From Pseudomonas sp. CCI4.2 (GTDB taxonomy: Bacteria > Pseudomonadota > Gammaproteobacteria > Pseudomonadales > Pseudomonadaceae), in the NCBI RefSeq assembly GCF_034350045.1, contig NZ_CP133781.1:62001-126000 (forward strand): a stretch of 64,000 bases of DNA, in the 5' to 3' direction. Positions 44,302 to 54,161 of this stretch are shown one piece after another. The position numbers were made by a program, and so were the translations under genes. The notes beneath the pieces were generated by a model. It was not told where the DNA came from. It ran no database searches and saw nothing but the letters and a program-made list of their open reading frames with translations. The first letter of the stretch is position 1, and the number at the start of each line of letters is the position of its first letter.

Positions 44302-45465
44302 TCACTGGCTACGGTTTATCTGTGTGACATTACCCACACGCTCAGTGGGTTGTGGCTTTCCCAAGACACCCAAACGTTCACCGCTCTTGGCGTCGAACAG
44401 CAGGACTTTGGACGGATCGAACTGCAAGGTCAGCGACTCGCCCACCTGCGGTGCGACATCGGGTGCCAGGCGGCAGCAGACCTTGCTGCCATTCAGCAAA
44501 ACGAATACCAGGGTGTCAGGCCCGGTTGGCTCGGTGACCTGAACTTCAGCGCGAATAGTCGGTAACCCATTGGCTTCAACGGGCGCCAGAACGATCTGCT
44601 CCGGGCGCATGCCGAGAATCACTTCACGATCCTCAAGCCCTGCGTCGAGCATGGACAACGGCAGTTCGCAGCGTGCTTGCCCGCTGTCCAATAGCGCCAA
44701 CAGGCGTCCGTCTTTGCGCTGAAGACGCAATGGGATGAAGTTCATGGGTGGCGACCCGATAAAGCTTGCCACGAACAAGTTGGCCGGATCGTTATAGATC
44801 TGCTGCGGCGTACCGAACTGCTGGATTATCCCGTCTTTCATCACGGCGACTTTATCGCCCAAGGTCATGGCTTCAATCTGGTCGTGGGTAACGTAAACGG
44901 TGGTGGTCTTGTTGCGCTGGTGCATCAATTTCATTTCGGTGCGCATCTCAACCCGCAACTTGGCGTCGAGGTTGGACAGCGGCTCATCGAACAGATTGAT
45001 TTTAGGCCGACGCGCCAAGGCACGACCCATGGCCACACGCTGTTGTTGGCCGCCAGACAGCTGCCCAGGTTTGCGGTTAAGCAAGTGCTCGATTTGCAGC
45101 AGTTTGGACACCCGGGCGACCTCTTCCTCGATCGCCGCGGGGGACATTTTGCGGATCTTCAGACCAAAGGAAATGTTTTCGCGTACGGTCATGGTTGGAT
45201 ACAGCGCGTAGGACTGGAACACCATCGCGATGTCACGATCCTTGGGGCTCATGCCGCTGATGTCAGCATCGTCGATCAAAATCGACCCGCCACTGATGCT
45301 TTCCAGCCCGGCGATGCAATTCATCAACGTCGATTTACCGCAGCCGGACGGACCCACCAGGATCAAAAACTCGCCGTCATTGATCTTCAGCTCGATATTT
45401 TTCAAGGTGTCCGGCAAACCGCTGCCGTAGGTCTTGTTGACGTTACGTAATTCTAGAGTTGCCAT
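44302..45465 (-). CDS. gtsD: Glucose ABC transporter ATPase
   Basis: 387 residues of the MalK/UgpC type. Walker A GPSGCGKST, Q-loop FQSYALYP, signature LSGGQQQR, Walker B INLFDEP and H-loop VTHDQ are all present. A C-terminal regulatory TOBE region (EVILGMRPEQIVLA) follows. It powers import through GtsBC. It starts three bases after the gtsC stop. The last ~25 residues (LGKPQPTERVGNVTQINRSQ) extend beyond MalK's end. Confidence 0.93.
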   Translation of the reverse strand: MATLELRNVNKTYGSGLPDTLKNIELKINDGEFLILVGPSGCGKSTLMNCIAGLESISGGSILIDDADISGMSPKDRDIAMVFQSYALYPTMTVRENISFGLKIRKMSPAAIEEEVARVSKLLQIEHLLNRKPGQLSGGQQQRVAMGRALARRPKINLFDEPLSNLDAKLRVEMRTEMKLMHQRNKTTTVYVTHDQIEAMTLGDKVAVMKDGIIQQFGTPQQIYNDPANLFVASFIGSPPMNFIPLRLQRKDGRLLALLDSGQARCELPLSMLDAGLEDREVILGMRPEQIVLAPVEANGLPTIRAEVQVTEPTGPDTLVFVLLNGSKVCCRLAPDVAPQVGESLTLQFDPSKVLLFDAKSGERLGVLGKPQPTERVGNVTQINRSQ

Positions 45466-45468
45466 GCC

Positions 45469-46314
45469 TTACCCCTTGACCGCGCCGGCCGTCAGGCCAC
45501 GCACGAAATACTTGCCAGCGACGATGTACACCAACAGCGTTGGCAGGCCGGCGATCATCGCAGCGGCCATATCGACGTTATATTCCTTGGCGCCGGTGCT
45601 GGTGTTGACCAGGTTATTCAGCGCCACGGTGATCGGTTGCGAATCGCCGCTGGAGAACACCACACCAAACAGGAAGTCATTCCAGATTTGAGTGGATTGC
45701 CAGATCAGGCAGACCATGATGATCGGCGTCGACATCGGCAGGATGATCTTCATGAAAATAGTAAAAAAACCGGCGCCGTCAAGCCGCGCGGCCTTGACCA
45801 GCGCATCCGGGATGCTCACGTAGTAGTTGCGGAAGAACAGCGTGGTGAAGGCCAGGCCATAGACGATGTGTACGATCACCAGCCCAGTGGTGGTGCTGGC
45901 CAGGCCCATTTTCCCGAGGGTAAAGGACGCCGGCAGCAGTACGGTCTGGAATGGCAGAAAGCAACCGAACAGCAATAAGCCGAAAAACAATTGCGAACCG
46001 CGAAAGCGCCACATCGACAGTACGTAACCGTTCAGCGCACCAATGGCCGTAGAGATCAACACCGCCGGAACGGTGATTTTGATCGAGTTCCAGAAATAGC
46101 CATCCACAGTCGCCCAGGCTTTGACCCAGCCAATGGCAGTCACCACGGTTGGCCAACTCAACAAGTTGCCGTTACTGATGTCTTCTGGTGTTTTGAAGCT
46201 GGTCAGCAACATCACTACCAAAGGCACCAGGTACAGCAAACATGCAAAAATCAGGACCGCGTGAATCGCGATCCTGCTAAGACTCAGAGATGGTTTATTC
46301 GCCAGACTACTCAT
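45469..46314 (-). CDS. gtsC: Glucose ABC transporter permease (MalG-type)
   Basis: 281 residues with six membrane helices. The EAA loop that contacts the ATPase is DALVKAARLDGAGFFTIFMKIILP. It is the second permease of the pair, overlapping gtsB by eight bases. It acts in the inner membrane with GtsB and GtsD to bring in glucose bound by GtsA. Confidence 0.93.
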   Translation of the reverse strand: MSSLANKPSLSLSRIAIHAVLIFACLLYLVPLVVMLLTSFKTPEDISNGNLLSWPTVVTAIGWVKAWATVDGYFWNSIKITVPAVLISTAIGALNGYVLSMWRFRGSQLFFGLLLFGCFLPFQTVLLPASFTLGKMGLASTTTGLVIVHIVYGLAFTTLFFRNYYVSIPDALVKAARLDGAGFFTIFMKIILPMSTPIIMVCLIWQSTQIWNDFLFGVVFSSGDSQPITVALNNLVNTSTGAKEYNVDMAAAMIAGLPTLLVYIVAGKYFVRGLTAGAVKG

Positions 46315-47215
46315 CGCGCTTGGCCCTCAATTCGGAATACAGATAAGGCACCACGATGGCGAGAATCGCCCCGAGCATCAGCATCGCACTGGCAGAGCCC
46401 ATGCCCATTTGGCCGCGACTGAACGTGAACGAATACATAAACATCGCTGGCAGGTCAGAGGAATAACCGGGACCACCGGCGGTCATCGCGGCTACCAGGT
46501 CAAAGCTCTTGATAGCGATGTGCGCCAGGATCATCACGGCGCTGAAGAACACCGGACGCAGGCTTGGCAGAACGACTTTCAGGTAGATGTGCGGCAAGCT
46601 GGCGCCATCAATCTGCGCAGCCCGAATGATCGATTGATCGACGCCGCGTAATCCGGCGAGGAACATCGCCATGATGAAGCCCGACGCCTGCCAGACCGCT
46701 GCAATGACCAGGCAATAAACCACGCGATTCGGATCAACCAACCAGTCCAGCCGAAAGCCTTCCCAACCCCAGTCCCGCAGCATTTTATCCAGGCCCATGC
46801 CGGGATTGAGCAGCCATTTCCAAGCGGTACCGGTGACGATCATCGAGAGCGCCATCGGGTAAAGATAAATAGTGCGAATAAACCCTTCACGGCGAATGCG
46901 CTGATCAAGGAATACCGCCAACACAACGCCAACCACCAGACTAATGGCAATGAACATGCTGCCAAATACAGCCAGGTTTTTACTCGCAACCCACCAGCGA
47001 TCGTTATCGAACAGGCGCGCGTACTGAGCCAATCCGGCCCATGTATAGGAAGGCAGAAAGGTAGAGGTGGTGAACGACAACACAAACGTCCACAGGATAT
47101 AACCGTAAAAGCCGACCAATACGACGAACATGCTCGGCGCCAGCACCAACTTCGGTAACCAGCGTTGAAGCACGTCGAGCGGCGAGGCTTTGCTGATCAC
47201 AGCGACAGAACTCAT
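46307..47215 (-). CDS. gtsB: Glucose ABC transporter permease (MalF-type)
   Basis: 302 residues from the ATG at 47215 (MSSVAVISKASPLDVLQRWLP); a GTG seven codons upstream is an alternative, and neither has a strong ribosome site. Six membrane helices; the EAA loop is QSIIRAAQIDGASLPHIYLKVVLP. The gene is 127 bases after gtsA, and a strong hairpin sits in that gap. Confidence 0.92.
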   Translation of the reverse strand: MSSVAVISKASPLDVLQRWLPKLVLAPSMFVVLVGFYGYILWTFVLSFTTSTFLPSYTWAGLAQYARLFDNDRWWVASKNLAVFGSMFIAISLVVGVVLAVFLDQRIRREGFIRTIYLYPMALSMIVTGTAWKWLLNPGMGLDKMLRDWGWEGFRLDWLVDPNRVVYCLVIAAVWQASGFIMAMFLAGLRGVDQSIIRAAQIDGASLPHIYLKVVLPSLRPVFFSAVMILAHIAIKSFDLVAAMTAGGPGYSSDLPAMFMYSFTFSRGQMGMGSASAMLMLGAILAIVVPYLYSELRAKRDE

Positions 47216-47306
47216 CGAAAAACCCACGTCAGACACATCAATTCCAGTTCGCAGCCGGGCCTGAAACCAAACTCGGTTTCATCAGCACGAACTGCGGCTG
47301 GGGTTA

Positions 47307-47326
47307 ACCGCTGGCGAACCAGCGGT
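47307..47326 (-). other. Intercistronic hairpin between gtsA and gtsB
   Basis: ACCGCTGG-CGAA-CCAGCGGT is a perfect 8-bp stem with a 4-base loop, placed 17 bases after the gtsA stop and without a T tract. Hairpins after the binding-protein gene commonly protect its mRNA so that the binding protein is made in excess over the permeases. Confidence 0.65.
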
Positions 47327-47342
47327 GGTTGGATTCAACAGC

Positions 47343-48629
47343 TTATTTGGCCGATTTGATTGCAGACGCCAATTGGGTCGCTGCTTTCGCAGGATCGGCT
47401 TTAGGGTCATTGATGTAGTTGGTGACCACATCGAAAATCGCGCCTTGTACAGCCAGCGTAGTCGCCATGTTGTGCGCCATGCTCGGCTGCAGACCGCCGG
47501 TTTTCGCGTCAGCCAGGAAGTCTTTGGCGGCCGTTTGGGCACAAGAGTCAAAACCGTACTTGCTCATGTCGTTCAGCATGTCGAGACGAACCGGGATTGA
47601 GCCTTTGTTGATGCTGAAGACTTTCTGGAAGTTTTCACCCAACGCGACCTTCGCCAAGTCCTGTTGAGCTGCAGTTGTGCCCTTGTCCTTTTGCTTGAAC
47701 ATGGCAAGGGAATCGATGTTGTAGGTGAAGGAATGCTCGGTGCCGGGGAACGGAACGCACTGATAATCCTTGCCCGCGACCTTATGCGCCGCCGTCCATT
47801 CACTTTTGGCCCAGTCGCCCATCATCTGCATACCGGCCTTGCCATTGATAACGTCGGCAGCCGCGAGGTTCCAGTCACGGCCCGCACGGTTAGGGTCCAT
47901 GTAGGTGGCGACTTTCTTCAGTTCAGTGAAAGACTTGACCATTGCCGGGCCGGTGAGGGTTGCCGGGTCGAGATCGACGAACGCTTTCTTGAAGCCATCA
48001 GCACCCATGACCGAGAGCACGACGTCTTCAAAAACGGTGCTGTCCTGCCATGGTTGACCACCGTGAGCCAAGGCGATGAAGCCGGCAGCCTTGAGCTTGT
48101 CACCGGCGGCGTAGAATTCTTCGAGGGTGGTAGGGGCTTTAGCGATACCGGCTTTCTTGAAGACTTCGGGGTTGATCCACAGCCAATTCACACGGTGAAT
48201 GTTCACCGGAACGGCCACGTAGTTACCTTCGTACTTCACTGTGTCGGACACTTTCTTGTCCAGCAGGCTGTCCCATTTCTCTTCTTTGGCCACGTCTTTC
48301 AGGACGTCGGTATCCAGTAACCCGGTAGAGGCCCACTCCTGAATATCCGGGCCCTTGATCTGGGCAGCGCCCGGCGGATTACCGGCGACCGCGCGACTTT
48401 TCAGCACAGTCATGGCAGTGGAACCGCCACCACCCGCCACAGCGCCGTCTTTCCAGGTGAAACCATCTTTTTCAACTTGGGCTTTCAACACATCGACCGC
48501 AGCTTTTTCGCCACCAGAGGTCCACCAATGCACCACTTCAACGGTACCTTTGGAATCAGCAGCTTGAGCACTCAGAGGGAACAACGAGGCGAGAGAAATG
48601 ACGACGGCGAGGCGGGAAATTGAATTCAT
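47343..48629 (-). CDS. gtsA: Glucose-binding periplasmic protein
   Basis: 428 residues from the ATG at 48629, with AAGG upstream; an ATG further upstream would bury the signal. The signal peptide ([18 protein letters not shown]) is followed by an extracellular solute-binding family 1 domain ([27 protein letters not shown] in part, [19 protein letters not shown]). It is the first gene of gtsABCD-oprB and delivers glucose to GtsBC. The leader carries AACAACAAGAA, a candidate Hfq/Crc site. Confidence 0.95.
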   Translation of the reverse strand: MNSISRLAVVISLASLFPLSAQAADSKGTVEVVHWWTSGGEKAAVDVLKAQVEKDGFTWKDGAVAGGGGSTAMTVLKSRAVAGNPPGAAQIKGPDIQEWASTGLLDTDVLKDVAKEEKWDSLLDKKVSDTVKYEGNYVAVPVNIHRVNWLWINPEVFKKAGIAKAPTTLEEFYAAGDKLKAAGFIALAHGGQPWQDSTVFEDVVLSVMGADGFKKAFVDLDPATLTGPAMVKSFTELKKVATYMDPNRAGRDWNLAAADVINGKAGMQMMGDWAKSEWTAAHKVAGKDYQCVPFPGTEHSFTYNIDSLAMFKQKDKGTTAAQQDLAKVALGENFQKVFSINKGSIPVRLDMLNDMSKYGFDSCAQTAAKDFLADAKTGGLQPSMAHNMATTLAVQGAIFDVVTNYINDPKADPAKAATQLASAIKSAK

Positions 48630-48636
48630 CTGATTA

Positions 48637-48651
48637 CCTTTTCTTGTTGTT
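48637..48651 (-). promoter_or_regulatory. Candidate Hfq/Crc site at the gtsA ribosome binding region
   Basis: The mRNA reads AACAACAAGAAAAGG directly before the gtsA start. AACAACAA is a perfect AAnAAnAA motif and the run consists of ARN triplets (AAC AAC AAG AAA) merging into the AAGG ribosome site. It is the best such motif in the window. Confidence 0.55.
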
Positions 48652-48804
48652 ATGCATGAGCAAGTCTGGTGCTTGCGCTGCATGGATTCTAACCAAGGGA
48701 TTAGGCAACACCGTAACGAAGGGACGCGCAATGGTCACAGAGTGGTTACATTCATACTAAATGGTACAAGCCGGTCTATAGGGGGCTCGCGGGAGACGCC
48801 GAAG

Positions 48805-48892
48805 ATTCTGTGGGACCGAATTCATTCGGGAAGCGGTCAATCAGACGGATCGCGTCAAACCATTCGCGAATGAATCCGCTCCCACAGAATTC
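48805..48892. repeat. REP-type inverted repeat
   Basis: ATTCTGTGGGACCGAATTCA and, inverted, TGAATCCGCTCCCACAGAAT bracket a spacer. It lies between gtsA and gltS. A related element is at 55930-55970. Confidence 0.7.
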
Positions 48893-48909
48893 AGGGAAGC
48901 AGATATTGA

Positions 48910-50373
48910 TCAATCAACCGTCCGAGGTAAGCGCAACGTTACCCGCAGGCCGCCTTCGCGCAGGTTTTGCAGGCTGACTTCACCGCCATGGCTGTGGGCG
49001 ATGTTGCGGGCGATACCCAATCCCAGCCCATAGCCTTGCTGTTGCTTGCCGGCTAAACGGAAGTGCGGTTCGAATACTTGTTCAAGGCGTTGCTCCGGTA
49101 CACCGGGGCCTTCGTCGTCGACGTGCAGGACAAACGCATTGATGTCGTCGGTCACGTGCAGGTGCGCCCTTTGTCCGTACTTGAGGGCGTTGTCGATCAG
49201 GTTACCCATGCAACGCTTGAGCGCCAGCGGTTTGCCCAAGAACAGTGCACCCGCTTGACCCTGCTGGGTCACGCGGCCATTACCGGCCGGCGAGACGTAG
49301 GGTTCGACCAAGCAATCCAACACATGATTGAGGTCCACCGGTTCGATGTTTTCGTGAATATCGGTGTCTTTCACGCATTGCAGGGCGCCTTTGACCAGCA
49401 GTTCCAGCTCATCAAGGTCTCGGCTGAACTTAGCCTGAACACTTTCGTCTTCCAGCAGTTCAACCCGTAACCGCAGTCGAGTAATAGGCGTTCGCAAGTC
49501 ATGGGAAATGGCGCTGAACAATTGGCTACGTTCGGACAGGTAACGGCTGATGCGTTCGCGCATGGCGTTGAATGCCCGGCTGACTTCAACCACTTCACTG
49601 CCGCCGCCCTCGATAACCGGCTCGACCACCGTCCCCAATGACATCTCCCGCGCAGCCCGTGCCAACCGTTTGAGTGGCCGACTCTGCCAATGCACCAACA
49701 GGCCAATAAACAGCAGCAGAAAACTACTGGTCAACCCAATGAACCACACCTGCTGCGTCGGCAGATTCTGTTCTTCGAGCGTGGTATAGGGTTCGGGCAA
49801 CAACGACGCGATGTACAGCCATTCGCCGGGTGACAACTCGATTTGCGTGACCAGCACCGGCGGATTGATCGGCTCCAGGCTCAACGCGTAATGCGCCCAC
49901 GAACGGGGCAATTCATCGAGTTTAAGCCCGCCGTTGAAAATCCTTAGATCTTCAGGTCGTACAAAGGTCACCGAAATCGTCGGCTCGCTGCCCAAATGTT
50001 GCCGCAGCACTTCTTCGACGGCGGTCAACACCGCGTCCTTACGCGGCGTGGGACCAAGGACTTCCATTTCCAGGGGTTTATCGTTGAGGGAGACGACAAA
50101 TCGGGTGCCGCCCATGCTACGCAGTTGATCAAGCACCAGCGGGCGATAGGCAACCGGCAGCGAACGAAAGTAACTGACGCTGGCGGCCATGGAGTGGGCG
50201 AGGCTGCGCGCACTGGTGATCAGGCCTTCCATTTGCGTCGCGCGCAACTGCGAGACCCAAATGACACTGGACAGCCCTTGCGCCAACAACACCACCAGCA
50301 ACGTCAGCAGCAACATGCGACCGAGCAGCGAGCGTGGCATCGGAAAACGCCAGCGCTTGGTGTCAGTAGCCAT
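48910..50373 (-). CDS. gltS: Sensor histidine kinase GltS/GtrS of glucose metabolism
   Basis: 487 residues. Two membrane helices (LLLTLLVVLLAQGLSSVIWV; VWFIGLTSSFLLLFIGLLVHW) flank a ~150-residue periplasmic domain; HAMP follows, then the H-box FSAISHDLRTPITRLRLRVE, N-box CMGNLIDNALKYGQ and G boxes (DDEGPGVP, GLGLGIARNIAHSHGG). It overlaps gltR by 11 bases. In P. aeruginosa the equivalent GtrS responds to 2-ketogluconate and 6-phosphogluconate and, with GltR, controls glucose transport and the edd operon. The symbol gtrS is also in use. Confidence 0.9.
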   Translation of the reverse strand: MATDTKRWRFPMPRSLLGRMLLLTLLVVLLAQGLSSVIWVSQLRATQMEGLITSARSLAHSMAASVSYFRSLPVAYRPLVLDQLRSMGGTRFVVSLNDKPLEMEVLGPTPRKDAVLTAVEEVLRQHLGSEPTISVTFVRPEDLRIFNGGLKLDELPRSWAHYALSLEPINPPVLVTQIELSPGEWLYIASLLPEPYTTLEEQNLPTQQVWFIGLTSSFLLLFIGLLVHWQSRPLKRLARAAREMSLGTVVEPVIEGGGSEVVEVSRAFNAMRERISRYLSERSQLFSAISHDLRTPITRLRLRVELLEDESVQAKFSRDLDELELLVKGALQCVKDTDIHENIEPVDLNHVLDCLVEPYVSPAGNGRVTQQGQAGALFLGKPLALKRCMGNLIDNALKYGQRAHLHVTDDINAFVLHVDDEGPGVPEQRLEQVFEPHFRLAGKQQQGYGLGLGIARNIAHSHGGEVSLQNLREGGLRVTLRLPRTVD

Positions 50374-51100
50374 TGCTGGCCTGAAAGGTCACGTTCGCCG
50401 CCAACAAATACCCGCTGCCGCGCACGGTGCGGATCAGACGCGGCGCTTTGCCGGTATCGCGCAAGCGCTGACGCAGACGACTCACCGCCATGTCGACGAT
50501 ACGCTCCAGCGGCATCAACTCGCGGCCACGGGTGGCATTGCCGATGGTGTCGCGATCAAGAATTTGTTGCGGGTTATCCAGGAACAATTTGAGCAGCGCA
50601 AAATCTGCCCCGGAGAGGATGACTTCTTCACCGTCACGGTGAAACAGTCGATGGCTGACCATGTCCAACCGCCAGTCATCGAACACCAACACGTCGCCGC
50701 TGACCCGTTCATGACCAAACTGCGCGCGGCGCAATAACGCCTTGATGCGCGCCTGCAATTCACGCGGGCTGAACGGCTTACCCAGATAGTCATCGGCGCC
50801 CAATTCCAGACCGATCACCCGGTCGGCTTCGTCGGAACTGGCGGTAAGCATAATGATGGGGACTTGGGCATAGCGCGGATGTTGCCGCACCCAACGGCAC
50901 AGGCTGAAGCCGTCTTCGTCGGGCAGCATCACATCGAGGATGACCAGATCGCTGGGCTCATCGTTGAGCGCCTGGCGAAAACTGGCACCATCGCCAACGG
51001 TGCGCACAACAAAGCCACAACGACTCAAATAGGTTTGCAGCAATTCACAAATTTCCTGGTCGTCGTCGACCAGCAAAATTGATTTACTGACTGAACTCAC
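50363..51100 (-). CDS. gltR: Response regulator GltR
   Basis: 245 residues. Receiver domain with VDDDQEICELL, phospho-acceptor Asp in LVILDVMLPDEDGFSL, IMLTASS and LGKPFSP; then an OmpR-type winged helix (LSGADFALLKLFLDN, LIRTVRGSGYLLA). It is cotranscribed with edd and glk (54-base gap after glk) and overlaps gltS. It represses or activates the gts and edd genes according to sugar-acid signals, as known for P. aeruginosa. Confidence 0.93.
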   Translation of the reverse strand: MSSVSKSILLVDDDQEICELLQTYLSRCGFVVRTVGDGASFRQALNDEPSDLVILDVMLPDEDGFSLCRWVRQHPRYAQVPIIMLTASSDEADRVIGLELGADDYLGKPFSPRELQARIKALLRRAQFGHERVSGDVLVFDDWRLDMVSHRLFHRDGEEVILSGADFALLKLFLDNPQQILDRDTIGNATRGRELMPLERIVDMAVSRLRQRLRDTGKAPRLIRTVRGSGYLLAANVTFQASNGY

Positions 51101-51154
51101 GAGGGCGTCCTTGTTATCAATGAAACCTGTTTCTTATAGTTGAGGCCGGGTGAG

Positions 51155-52117
51155 TTAAACCTGACCAAATGCTTGCTGCAATGCTACTCCGGCACCCATA
51201 AGCCCTGGATACTCAGCTGTTACCAGCCACACCGGTACGCCCTTGAAGTAGTCCTTCATCAAACCCTTTTCAGCGAACGATCGGGCAAAACCACTGGCCA
51301 TGAAAAAATCAGAGAAGCGCGGTATGACACCACCGCAGATGTAGACACCGCCGCGCCCCCCAACGGTCAATACATTATTGCCCGCCACGCGACCCAACCA
51401 GCAACAGAACTGTTCCAGCACCGCAGCCGCTATCGGATCGCCTGCCACGGCCGCCGAGGTAATAGCCGCCGGTGACTTGAGCGTGGGTTCGAGGTTATCC
51501 AGCGAGCAGCTTGTTTTATAAAGCAATAACAGACCCGCACCGCTGAGTATGGTTTCAGCACTGACGTGTTCGTGTTCGGTCATCAACCGCGCCCAGATCT
51601 GCGCTTCCCGAGGGGTACCCAGCGGAAGATCGACGTGCCCTCCTTCACCTGGCAATGCCAACCAGTGGTTATCCGCCAGACCGATCAACGTGCCGACGCC
51701 TAATCCGGTTCCGGGGCCGATCACTACCCGGGGACGCCCCTCTTCCGGTATGCCGTGGCACACCGTCAGGTACTCGTCGTCTTTCAAGCGGGTCATGCCC
51801 AGCGCCATCGCGGTGAAGTCGTTAACCATCAGCAGGTTATCGACCTTGAGATGAGCGCAGAATTCCGAACGGCTGATGCGCCAGTGGCTGTTGGTGAAAT
51901 GAAATTCGTCGCCGCCCACCGGTCCGGCAACGGCCAGGCAGACGGAGCCGACTTCACCCGGATGCAGGTCCAAGTCCTCGAGGTAAACCTCAAGGGCCTT
52001 TTCCGGGCTGGCGTAATCAATGGTCGGGAACACCCGGACCGAATGCAACGTATCGTCTTCCCAGATGGCAAAACGCGCATTAGTGCCGCCGATATCACCC
52101 ACCAAAGCCAATTTCAC
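51155..52117 (-). CDS. glk: Glucokinase
   Basis: 320 residues of the bacterial Glk family: phosphate-1 loop [15 protein letters not shown], catalytic Asp in [13 protein letters not shown], phosphate-2 region GPGTGLGVG and [11 protein letters not shown], and [11 protein letters not shown]. It phosphorylates glucose with ATP to glucose-6-phosphate. Its ATG overlaps the edd stop by four bases, so it is cotranslated with edd. Confidence 0.96.
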   Translation of the reverse strand: MKLALVGDIGGTNARFAIWEDDTLHSVRVFPTIDYASPEKALEVYLEDLDLHPGEVGSVCLAVAGPVGGDEFHFTNSHWRISRSEFCAHLKVDNLLMVNDFTAMALGMTRLKDDEYLTVCHGIPEEGRPRVVIGPGTGLGVGTLIGLADNHWLALPGEGGHVDLPLGTPREAQIWARLMTEHEHVSAETILSGAGLLLLYKTSCSLDNLEPTLKSPAAITSAAVAGDPIAAAVLEQFCCWLGRVAGNNVLTVGGRGGVYICGGVIPRFSDFFMASGFARSFAEKGLMKDYFKGVPVWLVTAEYPGLMGAGVALQQAFGQV

Positions 52118-53940
52118 TTAAGCGTCTCCAGACTTGAGGTAAAGGCGCTTGCCCCTTGCTCTGCCGAGCTAAAGGCCATGCGCATGAAGCCAAACAATTC
52201 GCGTCCACACCCGACACCGTTGTCGAGCAGACCGATTGCAGGTTCTCGGGCGGCCAGTTCTGCCGGATCCACCAGAACGTGCAATGTACCCTTAACGCCG
52301 TCGAGACGGATAATGTCTCCGTCACGAATCAGCGCCAGCGGTCCGCCGTCGAACGCTTCAGGGCAGACGTGGATCGCTGCCGGGATCTTACCGGACGCGC
52401 CGGACATACGCCCGTCAGTGACCAATGCCACTTTGAAACCTCGGTCCTGCAGCACACCAAGGAACGGCGTCATTTTGTGCAGTTCTGGCATGCCGTTGGA
52501 GCGCGGCCCCTGGAACCGCATAACCGCAATGAAATCACGTTCCAACTGGCCGGCCTTGAATGCGTCCGCCAAGTCTTGCTGATCCTGAAACACCAGCGCT
52601 GGCGCTTCGACGATTTGATGTTCAGCGGCGACCGCAGACACTTTCATCACCCCCCGGCCGAGGTTACCTTCCATCACGCGCAAGCCGCCCTCGGCGGAGA
52701 AAGGCCGAGCGACTGGACGCAAAATGTCTTGATCGAGGCTTTCGATCGGTCCGTCGCGCCATACCAGCGTGCCATTTTCGAGGAACGGCTCCTTGGTGTA
52801 ACGGCTAAGGCCGAACCCGGCGACGGTGTTGACGTTTTCGTGCAACAAACCGGCTTCCAGCAATTCACGGATCAGGAACGACATTCCACCGGCCGCCTGG
52901 AAGTGGTTGATATCCGCTTTACCGTTTGGATAAACGTGGGTCAGGGTCGGCACCACGTCTGACAAATCGGCCATGTCTTGCCAGGTCAAAATAATCCCGG
53001 CGGCCATGGCGATGGCGGGCATGTGCAGCGTGTGATTGGTCGAGCCGCCCGTCGCGTGCAGCGCCACAATCGAGTTCACCAGCGAGCGCTCGTCGACAAT
53101 TTCGCCCAGCGGCATGAACTGCCCGCTTTGCTTGGTCAACCGAGTGACTTGGTGCGCCGCTTCGCGGGTCAGTGCATCGCGTAACGGGGTGTAGGGATTG
53201 ACGAAGGATGCGCCCGGCAAATGCAGGCCCATGACTTCCATCAGCAATTGGTTGGTATTGGCGGTGCCGTAAAAGGTGCAGGTGCCAGGGCTGTGGTACG
53301 ACTTCATCTCCGTTTCCAACAGCTCTTCGCGGGTAGCTTTACCCTCTGCATAGCGCTGGCGAACGTCGGCTTTTTCCTTGTTGGATATGCCCGACGGCAT
53401 CGGACCGCCCGGTACGAACAAGGTGGGTAGATGACCAAAGCGCAAAGCGCCCATCAACAAGCCCGGCACGATTTTGTCGCAAATTCCGAGGCACAGTGTG
53501 GCGTCGAACATGTTGTGCGACAGCGCGATGGCTGTCGACATGGCGATCACTTCACGGCTGGCAATGCCCAGCTCCATGCCCGGTTCGCCCTGGGTAACGC
53601 CATCGCACATGGCGGGAACCCCGCCGGCGAACTGACCCACCGAGCCGATTTCGCGCAGGGCTTGTTTGATCTGCTCCGGGTAATGCTGGTACGGCTGGTG
53701 CGCCGAAAGCATGTCGTTGTAAGACGAAACGATGGCCACGTTGGCGGCGTTCATCATTTTCAGGCTTTGTTTGTCTTCGGTGCCGCAACCGGCCACGCCG
53801 TGGGCGAAGTTGGCACATTGCAGTTTGCCGCGCATTGGGCCATCGCTGGCCGCGCCACGGATCATGTGCAGATAGCGCTCACGTGTCGCACGACTACGGG
53901 CTATTAGCCGCTCAGTTACCTCAAGAACGCGGGGATGCAT
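52114..53940 (-). CDS. edd: 6-phosphogluconate dehydratase
   Basis: 608 residues, full length for Edd. IlvD/Edd family with Fe-S ligand Cys residues ([33 protein letters not shown] in part) and the signature [19 protein letters not shown]. It dehydrates 6-phosphogluconate to KDPG, the defining step of the Entner-Doudoroff pathway. It leads the edd-glk-gltR-gltS operon, divergent from gap; a HexR-type site lies about 122 bases before its start. Confidence 0.97.
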   Translation of the reverse strand: MHPRVLEVTERLIARSRATRERYLHMIRGAASDGPMRGKLQCANFAHGVAGCGTEDKQSLKMMNAANVAIVSSYNDMLSAHQPYQHYPEQIKQALREIGSVGQFAGGVPAMCDGVTQGEPGMELGIASREVIAMSTAIALSHNMFDATLCLGICDKIVPGLLMGALRFGHLPTLFVPGGPMPSGISNKEKADVRQRYAEGKATREELLETEMKSYHSPGTCTFYGTANTNQLLMEVMGLHLPGASFVNPYTPLRDALTREAAHQVTRLTKQSGQFMPLGEIVDERSLVNSIVALHATGGSTNHTLHMPAIAMAAGIILTWQDMADLSDVVPTLTHVYPNGKADINHFQAAGGMSFLIRELLEAGLLHENVNTVAGFGLSRYTKEPFLENGTLVWRDGPIESLDQDILRPVARPFSAEGGLRVMEGNLGRGVMKVSAVAAEHQIVEAPALVFQDQQDLADAFKAGQLERDFIAVMRFQGPRSNGMPELHKMTPFLGVLQDRGFKVALVTDGRMSGASGKIPAAIHVCPEAFDGGPLALIRDGDIIRLDGVKGTLHVLVDPAELAAREPAIGLLDNGVGCGRELFGFMRMAFSSAEQGASAFTSSLETLK

Positions 53941-54061
53941 GTGATGAACTCCAGGCTAGCGGATAGGTGACCCGTTCAGATGATTCCAATTTTCGGTCGT
54001 CAGGCCTAGGCTGAGCAAAGGCACGATTTCGAACAACTGTACTGGGCTTACGGGTTACTCG

Positions 54062-54076
54062 TTGTAGATAAAACAA
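54062..54076 (-). promoter_or_regulatory. HexR operator for edd
   Basis: TTGT-agataaa-ACAA matches the TTGT-N7/8-ACAA HexR consensus reported for Pseudomonas putida. It lies in the edd/gap intergenic region, 122 bases from the edd start. Confidence 0.55.
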
Positions 54077-54123
54077 AATATTGCCATTAAAAAGGCTTGT
54101 TTTCTATTTTTATGCGAATAATC

Positions 54124-54140
54124 TTGTAATTCCAACAACA
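54124..54140 (+). promoter_or_regulatory. HexR operator for gap
   Basis: TTGT-aattcca-ACAA (54124-54138), also readable as TGTAAT-tcca-ACAACA, the same 6-4-6 layout as the zwf/hexR operator. It lies 22-38 bases before the gap start, close to the ribosome site, so it probably covers the transcription start. Confidence 0.65.
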
Positions 54141-54161
54141 AATTTCAGAGAGGACGGCTGT

